Assembly (NCBI GenBank): GCA_007122555.1
Contig: SKTL01000017.1
Span: 1-6,344 of the forward strand
DNA from: Thermomicrobiaceae bacterium
GTDB lineage: Bacteria; Chloroflexota; Chloroflexia; Thermomicrobiales; Thermomicrobiaceae
Direction: 5' to 3'
Length of the DNA: 6,344 nt
A program made the position numbers and the translations under genes. Each line of letters starts with the position of its first letter. The first letter of the stretch is position 1. The notes under the pieces are model-generated. The model was not told the origin of the DNA and made no database searches. It saw only the letters and a program-made list of their open reading frames with translations. Of this stretch, positions 1 to 5,969 are shown piece after piece.

Positions 1-964
1 GGTTCACGAACTCGGCGGACCTCCCTGGGCGATGCTCAACCCATTCGCGATCAACCTCAGCGGCAAGAACACGCCCCCGTTCGGTCTTGGTTCTCCGCCC
101 GCCGCGACACAGGTCGGGCGGTTTCGGGTTGCGGCGCAACAGCTTCTGGGAAACCGGCTGCTCTATCGCGACACCACTCGATATGTTGACCGCCTTCGTC
201 AACGTGTGGGCCTGCTTGCAACCGGACAGGTTTTCTGGGATCGCGCCTGTTCACCTTTTCTGTATATGCAGGGATCGATCAAAGGGCTGGAGTATCCGCG
301 CACCGACCTGCCGCCGCAGTTCCACTTCATCGGACCGACGGTGTCCCGCGAGGCGGCTCAGCCGTTTGAGCCCCCGGAGTGGTGGGACGAGCTCTCATCG
401 GGCAGGCCGGTCGTACTGGTGACGCAGGGCACCCTCTCAACGAGCCCGGATCAACTCCTGCGCCCGACGATCGACGGGTTGGCGGACGAAGAACTTCTGG
501 TCGTCGCCACAACCGGCGGGACGCCTGTTGATACGTTGACGAAGGACGGAGTTGCAGAAAACACCCGTGTTGCATCCTTCATTCCGTTCGATGCACTGCT
601 TCCAGAGGTTGATGTTATGGTGACGAACGGAGGCTACAACGGCGTCCAGCTGGCGTTGAGTCACGGCGTGCCGCTGGTCGTCGCCGGAGCAACCGAGGAC
701 AAGCTCGAGGTCAACGCGCGGGTTAGCTGGAGCGGCGCCGGCGTGGATCTGCAAACCGCGACGCCCTCGCCGGCTGCCGTGGGACGGGCGGTTCGGACGA
801 TTCTGGATGACAAACGGTATCTTGATCGCGCCCGGGATCTCGCAGTCGAATTTCAGCAACACAACGGCGCAATCACTGGAGCTGACCTCATCGAGGAACT
901 CGTTCGCACCGGAGCGCCGGTGATCGACCGCACGAAGACCTCCGCACCATTTCCAGCCTGGTGA
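1..964 (+). CDS. Glycosyltransferase, GT1/MGT-like family (partial, 5' end outside the window)
   Basis: Three-prime part of a GT-B fold glycosyltransferase that would move a sugar from a nucleotide-sugar to a small-molecule or lipid acceptor in the cytoplasm. The reading frame is open from base 2, and the residues before the first ATG (base 32), ELGGPPWA, already look like the family, so that ATG is internal. The visible 320 or so residues include the end of the N-terminal acceptor domain, a linker, and the nucleotide-sugar-binding C-terminal domain. The latter begins at about base 405 with VVLVTQGTLST and continues with ASFIPFDALLPEVDVMVTNGG and HGVPLVVAG. The donor-binding motif at 623-649 reads TNGGYNGVQ, with Asn where many GT1 enzymes have His (HGG); this variant occurs in YjiC/MGT-like relatives. 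The gene ends in TGA, and an SDR gene follows 118 bases later on the same strand. The sugar and acceptor cannot be read from the sequence. Confidence 0.87.
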   Translation, partial: VHELGGPPWAMLNPFAINLSGKNTPPFGLGSPPAATQVGRFRVAAQQLLGNRLLYRDTTRYVDRLRQRVGLLATGQVFWDRACSPFLYMQGSIKGLEYPRTDLPPQFHFIGPTVSREAAQPFEPPEWWDELSSGRPVVLVTQGTLSTSPDQLLRPTIDGLADEELLVVATTGGTPVDTLTKDGVAENTRVASFIPFDALLPEVDVMVTNGGYNGVQLALSHGVPLVVAGATEDKLEVNARVSWSGAGVDLQTATPSPAAVGRAVRTILDDKRYLDRARDLAVEFQQHNGAITGADLIEELVRTGAPVIDRTKTSAPFPAW

Positions 965-980
965 TCCGCCTTCATTCCGC

Positions 981-1002
981 GGTCGCGCAGAGACGCGCAA
1001 CC
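981..1002 (+). terminator. Imperfect GC-rich hairpin after the glycosyltransferase
   Basis: Two 8-base arms, GGTCGCGC (981-988) and GCGCAACC (995-1002), pair with one mismatch around a 6-base loop, 17 bases after the glycosyltransferase stop. No U-run follows, so it is at best a weak or attenuating terminator. Its position just upstream of a possible SDR promoter fits an end-of-transcript role. Confidence 0.28.
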
Positions 1003-1015
1003 CTCATCTCTGCGC

Positions 1016-1021
1016 TATATT
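1016..1021 (+). promoter_or_regulatory. Possible -10 element for the SDR gene
   Basis: TATATT sits in a TGCGCTATATTGG context 61 bases before the SDR start. No convincing -35 is visible at the usual spacing, and the TG is not at the exact extended -10 position. Support comes from its AT-rich contrast with the surroundings and its place just after the hairpin at 981-1002. Confidence 0.28.
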
Positions 1022-1071
1022 GGCCGAAACCTTGACGAATACGTTCGACAATACCATCCCGACACGCGATT

Positions 1072-1075
1072 GGAG
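1072..1075 (+). promoter_or_regulatory. Ribosome binding site that sets the SDR start
   Basis: GGAG lies 7 bases before the ATG at 1083. It favours this start over an upstream in-frame TTG at 1020, which would add 21 residues unlike the family's N-terminus. Confidence 0.6.
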
Positions 1076-1082
1076 CATCATC

Positions 1083-1865
1083 ATGCGTCTGGACGGCAAA
1101 GTGGCGATAATCACCGGCGCCGGGTCCGGCATCGGCAAAGCGACCGCAGAGCGCTTCGCCCGCGAAGGAGCGACGGTGATGGTCGCCGAGCTCGATGGAG
1201 AACGGGGCGAAGACGTCGCGAAGACGATCAATGCCGGCGGCGGCAAAGCGCTCGCGCTGCAGGTCGATGTGACTGACTCGGCAGCCGTGAACGACATGGT
1301 TTCCCAGACGATCGCGTCATTCGGCAGGGTGGACATCCTGGTCAACAACGCCGGCGCCTCGTTCAAACAGGACCTGCTGGAAATCGACGATGCGGACTGG
1401 CAGGCGAGCCTCGATCTGATTCTAACGGCCCCGTTTTACGGATGCCGCGCGGTGCTCCCGGGGATGATCAGGCAGGGTTCTGGATCAATCATCAACATTT
1501 CTTCGGTGCGCGGGCTCTCCGGGACTGGCGAGGAGGGGTACAGTGCCGCGAAAGCCGGGTTGATCAACCTGACGCTCAACATGGCGGTACGGTACGGAAA
1601 GCACGGCGTTCGCACCAACGCGATCTGCCCCGGGACCGTGAAGACCGGATTGACGGGCGGGCTGGAATCCGCGCCGGATGTCGCCCGGACAGTGGCGCAG
1701 CGTCATCCGCTGGGCCGGCTGGGCGAGCCGGAGGATGTCGCCTGGGGCTGCCTCTATCTGGCGTCTGACGAGGCGGCATGGGTGACTGGTGCGGTCCTGC
1801 CGATCGATGGCGGACTGATCGCCGGACCGCTGGCGATGATGAAGGAGTTTGCCGGGGGGAACTAG
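1083..1865 (+). CDS. Short-chain dehydrogenase/reductase (classical SDR), 260 aa
   Basis: NAD(P)-dependent oxidoreductase of the classical SDR family, cytosolic, with a Rossmann fold. The start MRLDGKVAIITG is the usual one for the family and has a good ribosome binding site. Visible motifs are the cofactor loop TGAGSGIG (residues 11-18), an acidic residue at the end of strand 2 (VAE, Glu36) that suggests NAD rather than NADP, DVTD (62-65), NNAG (88-91), Ser140, YSAAK (Tyr153, Lys157), and CPGTVKT after the active site. The C-terminal VTGAVLPIDGG is also typical, and length is normal for the family. Oddly, the position of the catalytic-tetrad Asn (after Trp106, in the segment DLILTAPF) is Ile113, encoded ATT. 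The Ser-Tyr-Lys triad is intact, so activity is likely but perhaps altered. The substrate cannot be told; annotations such as 3-oxoacyl-ACP reductase or glucose dehydrogenase would be guesses. The gene stands alone, between a partial glycosyltransferase upstream and convergent ybaB downstream. Confidence 0.93.
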   Translation: MRLDGKVAIITGAGSGIGKATAERFAREGATVMVAELDGERGEDVAKTINAGGGKALALQVDVTDSAAVNDMVSQTIASFGRVDILVNNAGASFKQDLLEIDDADWQASLDLILTAPFYGCRAVLPGMIRQGSGSIINISSVRGLSGTGEEGYSAAKAGLINLTLNMAVRYGKHGVRTNAICPGTVKTGLTGGLESAPDVARTVAQRHPLGRLGEPEDVAWGCLYLASDEAAWVTGAVLPIDGGLIAGPLAMMKEFAGGN

Positions 1866-1867
1866 AC

Positions 1868-1888
1868 GGGAGGGCGCGAGGCCCTCCC
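1868..1888. terminator. Perfect GC-rich hairpin between convergent genes
   Basis: Perfect 8-bp inverted repeat GGGAGGGC / GCCCTCCC with a 5-base loop (GCGAG), starting 2 bases after the SDR stop. Its position between the convergent SDR and ybaB genes fits a bidirectional terminator, although neither strand has a following U-run. The extra CCTACA on its right side makes it resemble dispersed GC-rich palindromes seen in some Chloroflexota genomes, so it may also be one copy of a repeat family. Confidence 0.55.
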
Positions 1889-1952
1889 CTACAGGTTGGC
1901 TCTGGATTGGCGAGAAGACACGAGACTTTCCCTGGCGGTTCGTCACGTTGAG

Positions 1953-2255
1953 CTAGGTGAGACCGGGGATGTTCATTCCGCCGGTGAGCGCCCCCATCTT
2001 CTCCTGGGAGAGGCTTTCGGCGCTGGTCATCGCTTCATTGATTGCGGCGAGGATCATGTCTTCCAGGATTTCCATGTCCTCGGGGTCAACCGCTTCTGGA
2101 TCGATCTTGATGTTCTTCACCGTGCGCAACCCGTTGACGGTTACCTTTACCGCGCCGCCACCCGCGGTGCCTTCAACCTCGGTCTCCTCGAGTTCCTGCT
2201 GAATCTTCTCCAGCCGGGCCTGCATCTGCTGCATCATCTTCATGTTTGGTTGCAT
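1953..2255 (-). CDS. ybaB: YbaB/EbfC family nucleoid-associated protein, 100 aa
   Basis: Small DNA-binding protein of the YbaB/EbfC family. Family members form dimers that bind DNA and help organise the nucleoid; several are encoded beside recombination genes. The chosen start (MQPNMKMMQQMQ) is the usual N-terminus and has AGAGGA 7 bases upstream; the frame stays open further upstream, but that extension is unlike the family. Visible features are an N-terminal amphipathic, probably coiled-coil helix rich in Gln, Met and Glu (about residues 5-27), the core GTAGGGAVKVTVNG (residues 29-42), VKNIKIDPE, a second helix around EDMEILEDMILAAINEA, and the typical tail GGMNIPGL. Length matches the family. 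The usual neighbours dnaX and recR are not here; instead the gene follows recN by 73 bases and seems to have its own promoter at 2318-2326. Confidence 0.93.
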   Translation of the reverse strand: MQPNMKMMQQMQARLEKIQQELEETEVEGTAGGGAVKVTVNGLRTVKNIKIDPEAVDPEDMEILEDMILAAINEAMTSAESLSQEKMGALTGGMNIPGLT

Positions 2256-2262
2256 GGCGATA

Positions 2263-2268
2263 TCCTCT
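2263..2268 (-). promoter_or_regulatory. Ribosome binding site that sets the ybaB start
   Basis: AGAGGA on the minus strand, 7 bases before the ATG at 2255. It supports the 100-residue form rather than a longer reading from 2372 that would run into the end of recN. Confidence 0.6.
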
Positions 2269-2317
2269 GCGGTTACTGGGGTTTCCAGTCGGTCATATTC
2301 ATGGACGTCAATGCCCG

Positions 2318-2326
2318 AGTATAGCA
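2318..2326 (-). promoter_or_regulatory. Extended -10 promoter for ybaB, overlapping the recN stop region
   Basis: The minus strand reads TGCTATACT: the TG-n extension (2326-2324) followed directly by TATACT (2323-2318), one base off consensus. No good -35 is seen, which extended -10 promoters tolerate. Transcription would begin near 2311, just past the recN stop codon (2329-2331), giving a leader of about 56 bases before ybaB. So ybaB could be expressed independently of recN. Confidence 0.55.
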
Positions 2327-2328
2327 GT

Positions 2329-4110
2329 TCAGCCGCCCGCCGAAGCCGGAGTTCGCTCCTGCTTCCAGGCATCGATTCGCCGGATCATCTCCCGCGCGTT
2401 CTGACGGGAGGCGTCAGTTACCGGGCTGCCATCCAGCATGGCTGCGATTTCATCCAGGCGCTCCTGATCGCGGATCTGTGCGATCTGCGTCTCGGTGCGG
2501 CCGTCAGATTCGAGCTTGGCGATCTTTAGGTGATGATCGGCAAACGCCGCGATCTGCGGCAGGTGACTGATCACGATGACCTGGTGCTCGCTGGCCAGCC
2601 CCCAGAGCTTCTCGCCAACGGCCTGCCCGCTCCGTCCGCCGACCCCGACATCCACCTCATCGAAGACGAGCGTGGGAGTGGAGTCGGCATCGGAGAGGAT
2701 CGATTTCAGCGCCAGCATGAGACGCGCAGTCTCGCCGCCGGAAGCGATGCGCGCAAGCGGCCGGGGTTCTTCTCCAGCGTTCGGCGCAATCAGGAACTCA
2801 ACCCGATCTATGCCGGTCTGATCGAACGGGATCTCAACTGATTCACTGTCACGACTGATGGTCACCGTCTCGTCACTGCCGAGCTGACGGAAATCGACCT
2901 GAAAGACCGCGCCGCCCATATGCAGATCGCCGATCGCCTGCTCGACGCCCCGCTCAAGCTCCCGAGCCGCAGCGCGGCGTTCAGCCGACAACTCCTGCGC
3001 CTTGCCGGCAATCTCGTTGCGGTAACGCTCCAGGTCAGCCTCGAGTTGATCAACCCGCTCCTCGCTGGAATCCAGCTCGGCCAGTTCGGCCTCGGCCTGG
3101 TCCGCAAACGACAGGATGTCCGGAATCGTGGCTCCGTACTTCCGTTGGAGCTCCCTGATGAGAACGATCCGCTCTTCGACTTCTTCGAGGCGGCCAGGGT
3201 CAGCCTCGATCATCTCGGCATAGGATCGGACCGACGGAGCCCATTCTTCAAGCAGATAGAGGGATTCCCGGAACTGACTGGCAATCTCTCCGGCGCCGTG
3301 GCGGTCGACCTCGGCGAGGTCATCCAGCGCGGCCGACGCCTGGCGAAGTCGATCCAGCGCGCCTGATTCGCCGTCAACCGCATCCGAGTCGCCTTCGATC
3401 AAGCGGTAGGCCCGCCAGGCGGTGTCACGCAAGCGCTCGGCGTTTCCGAGCACCTGACGTTCACGGTACAGTGATTCCTCTTCGTCTGGCTGCAACGCAG
3501 CTTCCGCGATCTCCCGCACCTGAAACCGGAGCAGATCAATCTGATGAGCTCGTTCTCGCTCGCCTGATCGTATCGATTCGAGTTGATCCCGCGTCCGCCG
3601 GTACTGCCTGACCAGCTCCGCAATCTCGGTCCGTTTCGCGGTTGTCCCGGCGTAACTGTCCAGCATAGTCAGGTGTTCGGCCGGACGCAGGAGTGATAGA
3701 TGCTCGCTTTGCCCGTGTATATCAACCAGAAGCGCGCCGATCGACGCCAGATCCCGCGCGGGAACCGTCCGTCCGTTGATCCGGGCGACGCTGCGGCCCG
3801 TTCCCCGGATATCCCGTGTGAGAATAAGCGTCGCATCCTCGTGCTCGACGCCGATCTCGTCGAGCTGCTGGACGATGCGTTCCCGGTTTGGCATCCGGTC
3901 GAGATCGAACACTGCCTCAACCCAGGCATTGTCGGCATCCGTGCGGACCAGATCAGCCGAAATCCGAGAGCCGAGCACCGCGCCGAGCGCGTCGATGATA
4001 ATCGACTTCCCGGCGCCAGTCTCACCGGTCATCGCCTGGAGCCCGTCTTCAAACGAGACGCGCAGATCCCGGATAATCGCGAAGTTGCGGATTGCCAGCT
4101 CCAGAAGCAT
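2329..4110 (-). CDS. recN: DNA repair protein RecN, 593 aa
   Basis: SMC-like ATPase that acts in double-strand break repair, binding DNA ends and promoting RecA-dependent recombination on the nucleoid. The N-terminal start MLLELAIRNFAIIRDL is typical and has GAGG 5 bases upstream. Walker A is GETGAGKS (residues 29-36). A long middle part rich in Glu, Arg and Leu (roughly residues 140-400) forms the coiled-coil arms, including a RecN-typical IDLLRFQVREI segment. The C-terminal half of the ATPase has the ABC signature SGGE (457-460), Walker B TLVFDEVDVGVGG with Asp484 and Glu485, and the switch His516 in VISHLPQIA. Length is slightly above the common 550-570 residues and all catalytic motifs are intact. 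The gene lies between an AhpD-like gene (85-base gap) and ybaB on the same strand. No recognisable LexA box was found upstream, so SOS control is not visible here. Confidence 0.97.
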   Translation of the reverse strand: MLLELAIRNFAIIRDLRVSFEDGLQAMTGETGAGKSIIIDALGAVLGSRISADLVRTDADNAWVEAVFDLDRMPNRERIVQQLDEIGVEHEDATLILTRDIRGTGRSVARINGRTVPARDLASIGALLVDIHGQSEHLSLLRPAEHLTMLDSYAGTTAKRTEIAELVRQYRRTRDQLESIRSGERERAHQIDLLRFQVREIAEAALQPDEEESLYRERQVLGNAERLRDTAWRAYRLIEGDSDAVDGESGALDRLRQASAALDDLAEVDRHGAGEIASQFRESLYLLEEWAPSVRSYAEMIEADPGRLEEVEERIVLIRELQRKYGATIPDILSFADQAEAELAELDSSEERVDQLEADLERYRNEIAGKAQELSAERRAAARELERGVEQAIGDLHMGGAVFQVDFRQLGSDETVTISRDSESVEIPFDQTGIDRVEFLIAPNAGEEPRPLARIASGGETARLMLALKSILSDADSTPTLVFDEVDVGVGGRSGQAVGEKLWGLASEHQVIVISHLPQIAAFADHHLKIAKLESDGRTETQIAQIRDQERLDEIAAMLDGSPVTDASRQNAREMIRRIDAWKQERTPASAGG

Positions 4111-4159
4111 AGGTTCCTCGTCTGGATGAGATCAGTTCAATCGTGGAATGACGTCAGCT

Positions 4160-4173
4160 GGTAACGCGTCACC
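4160..4173. repeat. Near-perfect palindrome upstream of recN (possible operator)
   Basis: GGTAACGCGTCACC is a 14-base palindrome with one mismatched pair (4163/4170). It sits 50 bases before the recN start and around the start point expected from the possible -10 at 4179-4184, a position suited to a repressor site. It matches no binding motif I recognise. Confidence 0.35.
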
Positions 4174-4175
4174 CT

Positions 4176-4203
4176 GTAACTATAGCCATGAGGCGTTAGT
4201 TAC
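4176..4203. repeat. Inverted repeat across the AhpD-like stop codon and the possible recN -10
   Basis: GTAACTA (4176-4182) and TAGTTAC (4197-4203) are perfect 7-base inverted arms separated by 14 bases. They cover the stop codon of the upstream gene (4196-4198) and the candidate recN -10. It could be a weak hairpin in the AhpD-like transcript or a protein-binding site; the AT-rich arms make a terminator unlikely. Confidence 0.35.
4179..4184 (-). promoter_or_regulatory. Possible -10 element for recN
   Basis: The minus strand reads TGGCTATAGT. TATAGT matches the -10 consensus at five of six positions, and a TG lies one base away from the exact extended position. No -35 is clear. It would start transcription near 4172, about 60 bases before recN, so recN may not depend wholly on read-through from the AhpD-like gene. 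Confidence 0.35.
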
Positions 4204-4561
4204 TGGTACCCGCCTGTTCGGCCCGGAGAATATCGATCGTCTCCACGGCGTGCCGGAAATGCGGGATCACGATGCTGCCGCCGACGACCAGTGCGACATT
4301 CAACGCGTCGTAGAGCTCATCATCGCTCCAGCCTTCACTAATCGACTTCTCCAGATGGTAATCGATACAGTCGTTACAGCGCAGGACGGTTGACGCGACC
4401 AGGCCAAGCAGTTCCTTGGTCTTGCTATCGAGCGCCTGATCCCGGTAGGCGCCGGAATCAAGGCTGAAAAACCGCTTGATTCCGAGATGATCGATATCGC
4501 CGATGCGGTTGTTCATCCGGGTGCGGTAGTCCCGGAACTCGTTCATGCGCGTATCAGTCAC
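4196..4561 (-). CDS. Carboxymuconolactone decarboxylase / AhpD-like family protein, 121 aa
   Basis: Small all-helical protein of the CMD/AhpD family (alkylhydroperoxidase-like core). The AhpD catalytic pattern is complete: Glu50, Cys62-x-x-Cys65 and His69 in ELLGLVASTVLRCNDCIDYH have the same spacing as AhpD's Glu118, Cys130, Cys133 and His137. This suggests a thiol redox activity, such as peroxide or disulfide reduction, rather than decarboxylation of carboxymuconolactone. The tail ALNVALVVGGSIVIPHFRHAVE is typical of a common subfamily of about 120 residues. The start is a GTG with a purine-rich AAAGGGGG four bases upstream; an internal ATG five codons later has no such site. The gene is first of three on its strand and diverges from the JAMM gene. 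No partner AhpC is in the window, so the physiological substrate is unknown. Confidence 0.9.
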   Translation of the reverse strand: MTDTRMNEFRDYRTRMNNRIGDIDHLGIKRFFSLDSGAYRDQALDSKTKELLGLVASTVLRCNDCIDYHLEKSISEGWSDDELYDALNVALVVGGSIVIPHFRHAVETIDILRAEQAGTSN

Positions 4562-4565
4562 AGCG

Positions 4566-4573
4566 CCCCCTTT
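4566..4573 (-). promoter_or_regulatory. Ribosome binding site that supports the GTG start of the AhpD-like gene
   Basis: AAAGGGGG on the minus strand, 4 bases before the GTG at 4561. No comparable site precedes the ATG at 4546. Confidence 0.5.
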
Positions 4574-4599
4574 CCTGTCGGCAAATCACTGGTTGTCAT

Positions 4600-4615
4600 G
4601 GAACCCGCGGATTCC
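4600..4615. repeat. Near-perfect 16-base palindrome in the divergent intergenic region
   Basis: GGAACCCGCGGATTCC is self-complementary except for one pair (4604/4611), centred on CCGCGG. It lies between the divergent AhpD-like and JAMM genes, 38 bases upstream of the former's start, which suits a regulator-binding site. It contains a CGGATT (4608-4613) that recurs in the inverted repeat at 4656-4673. Confidence 0.35.
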
Positions 4616-4655
4616 GTAGCATTCAGCCTATCAGCAGGGAACTCGAGAGACGATA

Positions 4656-4673
4656 CGGATTTGCTATAATCCG
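4656..4673 (+). promoter_or_regulatory. Extended -10 promoter of the JAMM operon inside an inverted repeat
   Basis: TGCTATAAT (4662-4670) is a perfect extended -10 element, with TG-n directly before a consensus TATAAT. It is embedded in an exact inverted repeat CGGATT (4656-4661) / AATCCG (4668-4673) with a 6-base spacer, so a dimeric regulator bound there would cover the -10. No good -35 is present. Transcription would start near 4677, giving a leader of about 79 bases to the ATG at 4756. Confidence 0.65.
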
Positions 4674-4755
4674 CAACGCCATTGCGTACGTCGACGTGAC
4701 CGGCTCCAGAGCAGTCGGCCATGTCTGTTACGCGCCAACGGGAGTTGCCGGCAGA

Positions 4756-5220
4756 ATGACCCGAACAGACACCGATACATCCCAGCACACCGGGGCGCAC
4801 CGGCTCTCGATAACCTCTGAGCACCTGTCAGAGATGATCGAACACGTCCGCTCCTGGTATCCGTTGGAAGGGTGCGGACTGCTCGCCATGCGCGATGACC
4901 AGGTCACCCGCGTCTATCGCGGAACCAACGTCGCACGCAGCGCGACGTTCTACGAGATGGACCCGCGCGAAGTGCTCGACTCGATGCAGGACATTGACGA
5001 ACGCGCCGAACGGCTCGGTGCGATCTTCCATTCACACCCATCAACACAGGCGTGGCCATCTCCCACCGATCGGGAGCTGATCTTTGATCCAGACGTCTTC
5101 ATGATTATCATTTCGCTCGCCGACGACGAGCCGGACATCCGCGCCTTCCGGGACGACGGCGAAATCAGTGAAGTCCCGATTCAGGTTGCCGATACGGCGA
5201 CCAGGGGAGAGACGCCATGA
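4756..5220 (+). CDS. JAMM/MPN+ family zinc metallopeptidase (M67 family), 154 aa
   Basis: Bacterial Mov34/MPN/PAD-1-type protease. The zinc-site pattern is complete: Glu38 (in PLEGCGLL), then His92-Ser-His94, seven residues, Ser102-x-x-Asp105 (FHSHPSTQAWPSPTD). Characterised bacterial members cleave after the Gly-Gly tail of ubiquitin-like sulfur carriers, such as Mec acting on CysO-cysteine in mycobacteria, but no ThiS/MoaD-like carrier, CysM or E1-like gene is in the window. The ATG at 4756 was chosen because the family begins shortly before the helix SEHLSEMIEHV; its GGGAG lies a rather long 11 bases upstream. A GTG at 4696 would add 20 residues with no ribosome binding site or family likeness. 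The protein is probably soluble, with no signal peptide. The stop overlaps the next gene's start as ATGA, so the two are translationally coupled. Confidence 0.9.
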   Translation: MTRTDTDTSQHTGAHRLSITSEHLSEMIEHVRSWYPLEGCGLLAMRDDQVTRVYRGTNVARSATFYEMDPREVLDSMQDIDERAERLGAIFHSHPSTQAWPSPTDRELIFDPDVFMIIISLADDEPDIRAFRDDGEISEVPIQVADTATRGETP

Positions 5221-5969
5221 CCCGGCGAACGATCGGCATTCTCGGCGGCATGGGGCCGCTGGCGACTGCGGATCTCTATACCAAGATTATCCAGGCGACT
5301 CCGGCGAACAGCGATCAGGAGCACCTGCCGGTTATCATTCACGCCGACCCGTCGGTGCCTGATCGCACGGCCGCCCTGCTCAGCGGCGGTGAGGATCCAA
5401 CGCCGTGGCTGGTTCGCGGCGCGAGCAACCTGGCGAGCGCTGGCGCTGAGTTCATCGTTATGCCCTGCAATACCGCGCATGCATTCATTGAGCAGGTTCA
5501 AGACGAATGCCCGATCCCGATCGTTAACATGATCGACGAAGCGGCCAGAGAGGTGCAATCACTCGTTCCGAGAGGCGCCAGCGCAGGGATTCTGGCGACT
5601 GGCGGCACAGTGGCGGCTGGTCTGTATCAATCCGCGCTCGAGCGTCACGGTCTGCAGTATCTGACGCCCGGAGCTGACGGACAGTCGCTCGTTATGGAGA
5701 CAATCAGGCGGGTAAAGGCCGGGAAGATTGACCCGGAGACTGTCCAGCCCGTCCTGGCGGCGGTCCGCGAACTCGAAGATGCTGGAGCCGCGGCTTTGCT
5801 GGCCGCTTGCACCGAGTTGCCGGTCGTTCTCCGGCAAGACCTGGCAGGTGTTCCGCTGATCGACCCGACCGACGTTCTCGCCCGCGCGGCAGTCCGGATC
5901 TCGACGTCCGATGATGCCTGGATTGCGCTGCTCACCGATACCGGGAAAGTGCGGAGTCATGTCAATTGA
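5217..5969 (+). CDS. Aspartate/glutamate racemase family protein (RacX/YgeA-like), 250 aa
   Basis: PLP-independent amino acid racemase of the Asp/Glu racemase superfamily, which uses two cysteines as acid and base to invert the alpha carbon. Both are present: Cys84 in MPCNTAH and Cys198 in ACTELPVVL. The N-terminus TIGILGGMGPLATADLY is the classic signature of the aspartate racemase subgroup. Length is normal, and the protein looks cytosolic. Relatives include aspartate racemases and broad-specificity racemases, so the true amino acid is uncertain. The start ATG overlaps the JAMM stop by 4 bases and has GGGGAG seven bases upstream. The 3' end overlaps the DinB-like gene by 11 bases. D-Asp or another D-amino acid made here could go to the cell wall or to signalling, but nothing in the window decides this. 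Confidence 0.92.
   Translation: MTRRTIGILGGMGPLATADLYTKIIQATPANSDQEHLPVIIHADPSVPDRTAALLSGGEDPTPWLVRGASNLASAGAEFIVMPCNTAHAFIEQVQDECPIPIVNMIDEAAREVQSLVPRGASAGILATGGTVAAGLYQSALERHGLQYLTPGADGQSLVMETIRRVKAGKIDPETVQPVLAAVRELEDAGAAALLAACTELPVVLRQDLAGVPLIDPTDVLARAAVRISTSDDAWIALLTDTGKVRSHVN

Noticed and set aside
437..1000. Long minus-strand frame (187 codons) opposite the glycosyltransferase
   Set aside because: Opposite a clear family gene, with no recognisable domain; such frames are common antisense shadows in GC-rich DNA.
1032..1054. TTGACG at 1032-1037 as a -35 box for the SDR gene
   Set aside because: No acceptable -10 lies 16-18 bases downstream; the AT-rich ACAATA is far too close.
1020..1082. 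TTG start that lengthens the SDR by 21 residues
   Set aside because: No ribosome binding site precedes it, the added residues do not look like an SDR N-terminus, and the ATG at 1083 has GGAG at good spacing.
1896..2324. Plus-strand frame of 142 codons opposite ybaB
   Set aside because: Runs antisense through the whole of ybaB and has no recognisable protein features.
2256..2372. Longer ybaB reading frame starting at 2372
   Set aside because: It would overlap the end of recN, the extra residues are unlike YbaB, and a good ribosome binding site precedes the internal ATG at 2255.
2920..3366. Plus-strand frame of 148 codons inside recN
   Set aside because: Antisense to the RecN coiled-coil region and without family features. 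The same holds for frames at 3700-4164, 1485-1946 and 5559-5960.
4111..4195. LexA (SOS) box upstream of recN
   Set aside because: Neither the CTGT-N8-ACAG nor the GAAC-N4-GTTC pattern is present.
4696..4755. GTG start that lengthens the JAMM protein by 20 residues
   Set aside because: No ribosome binding site and no family likeness in the extra residues. Not fully excluded, because the leader from the predicted promoter would still fit.
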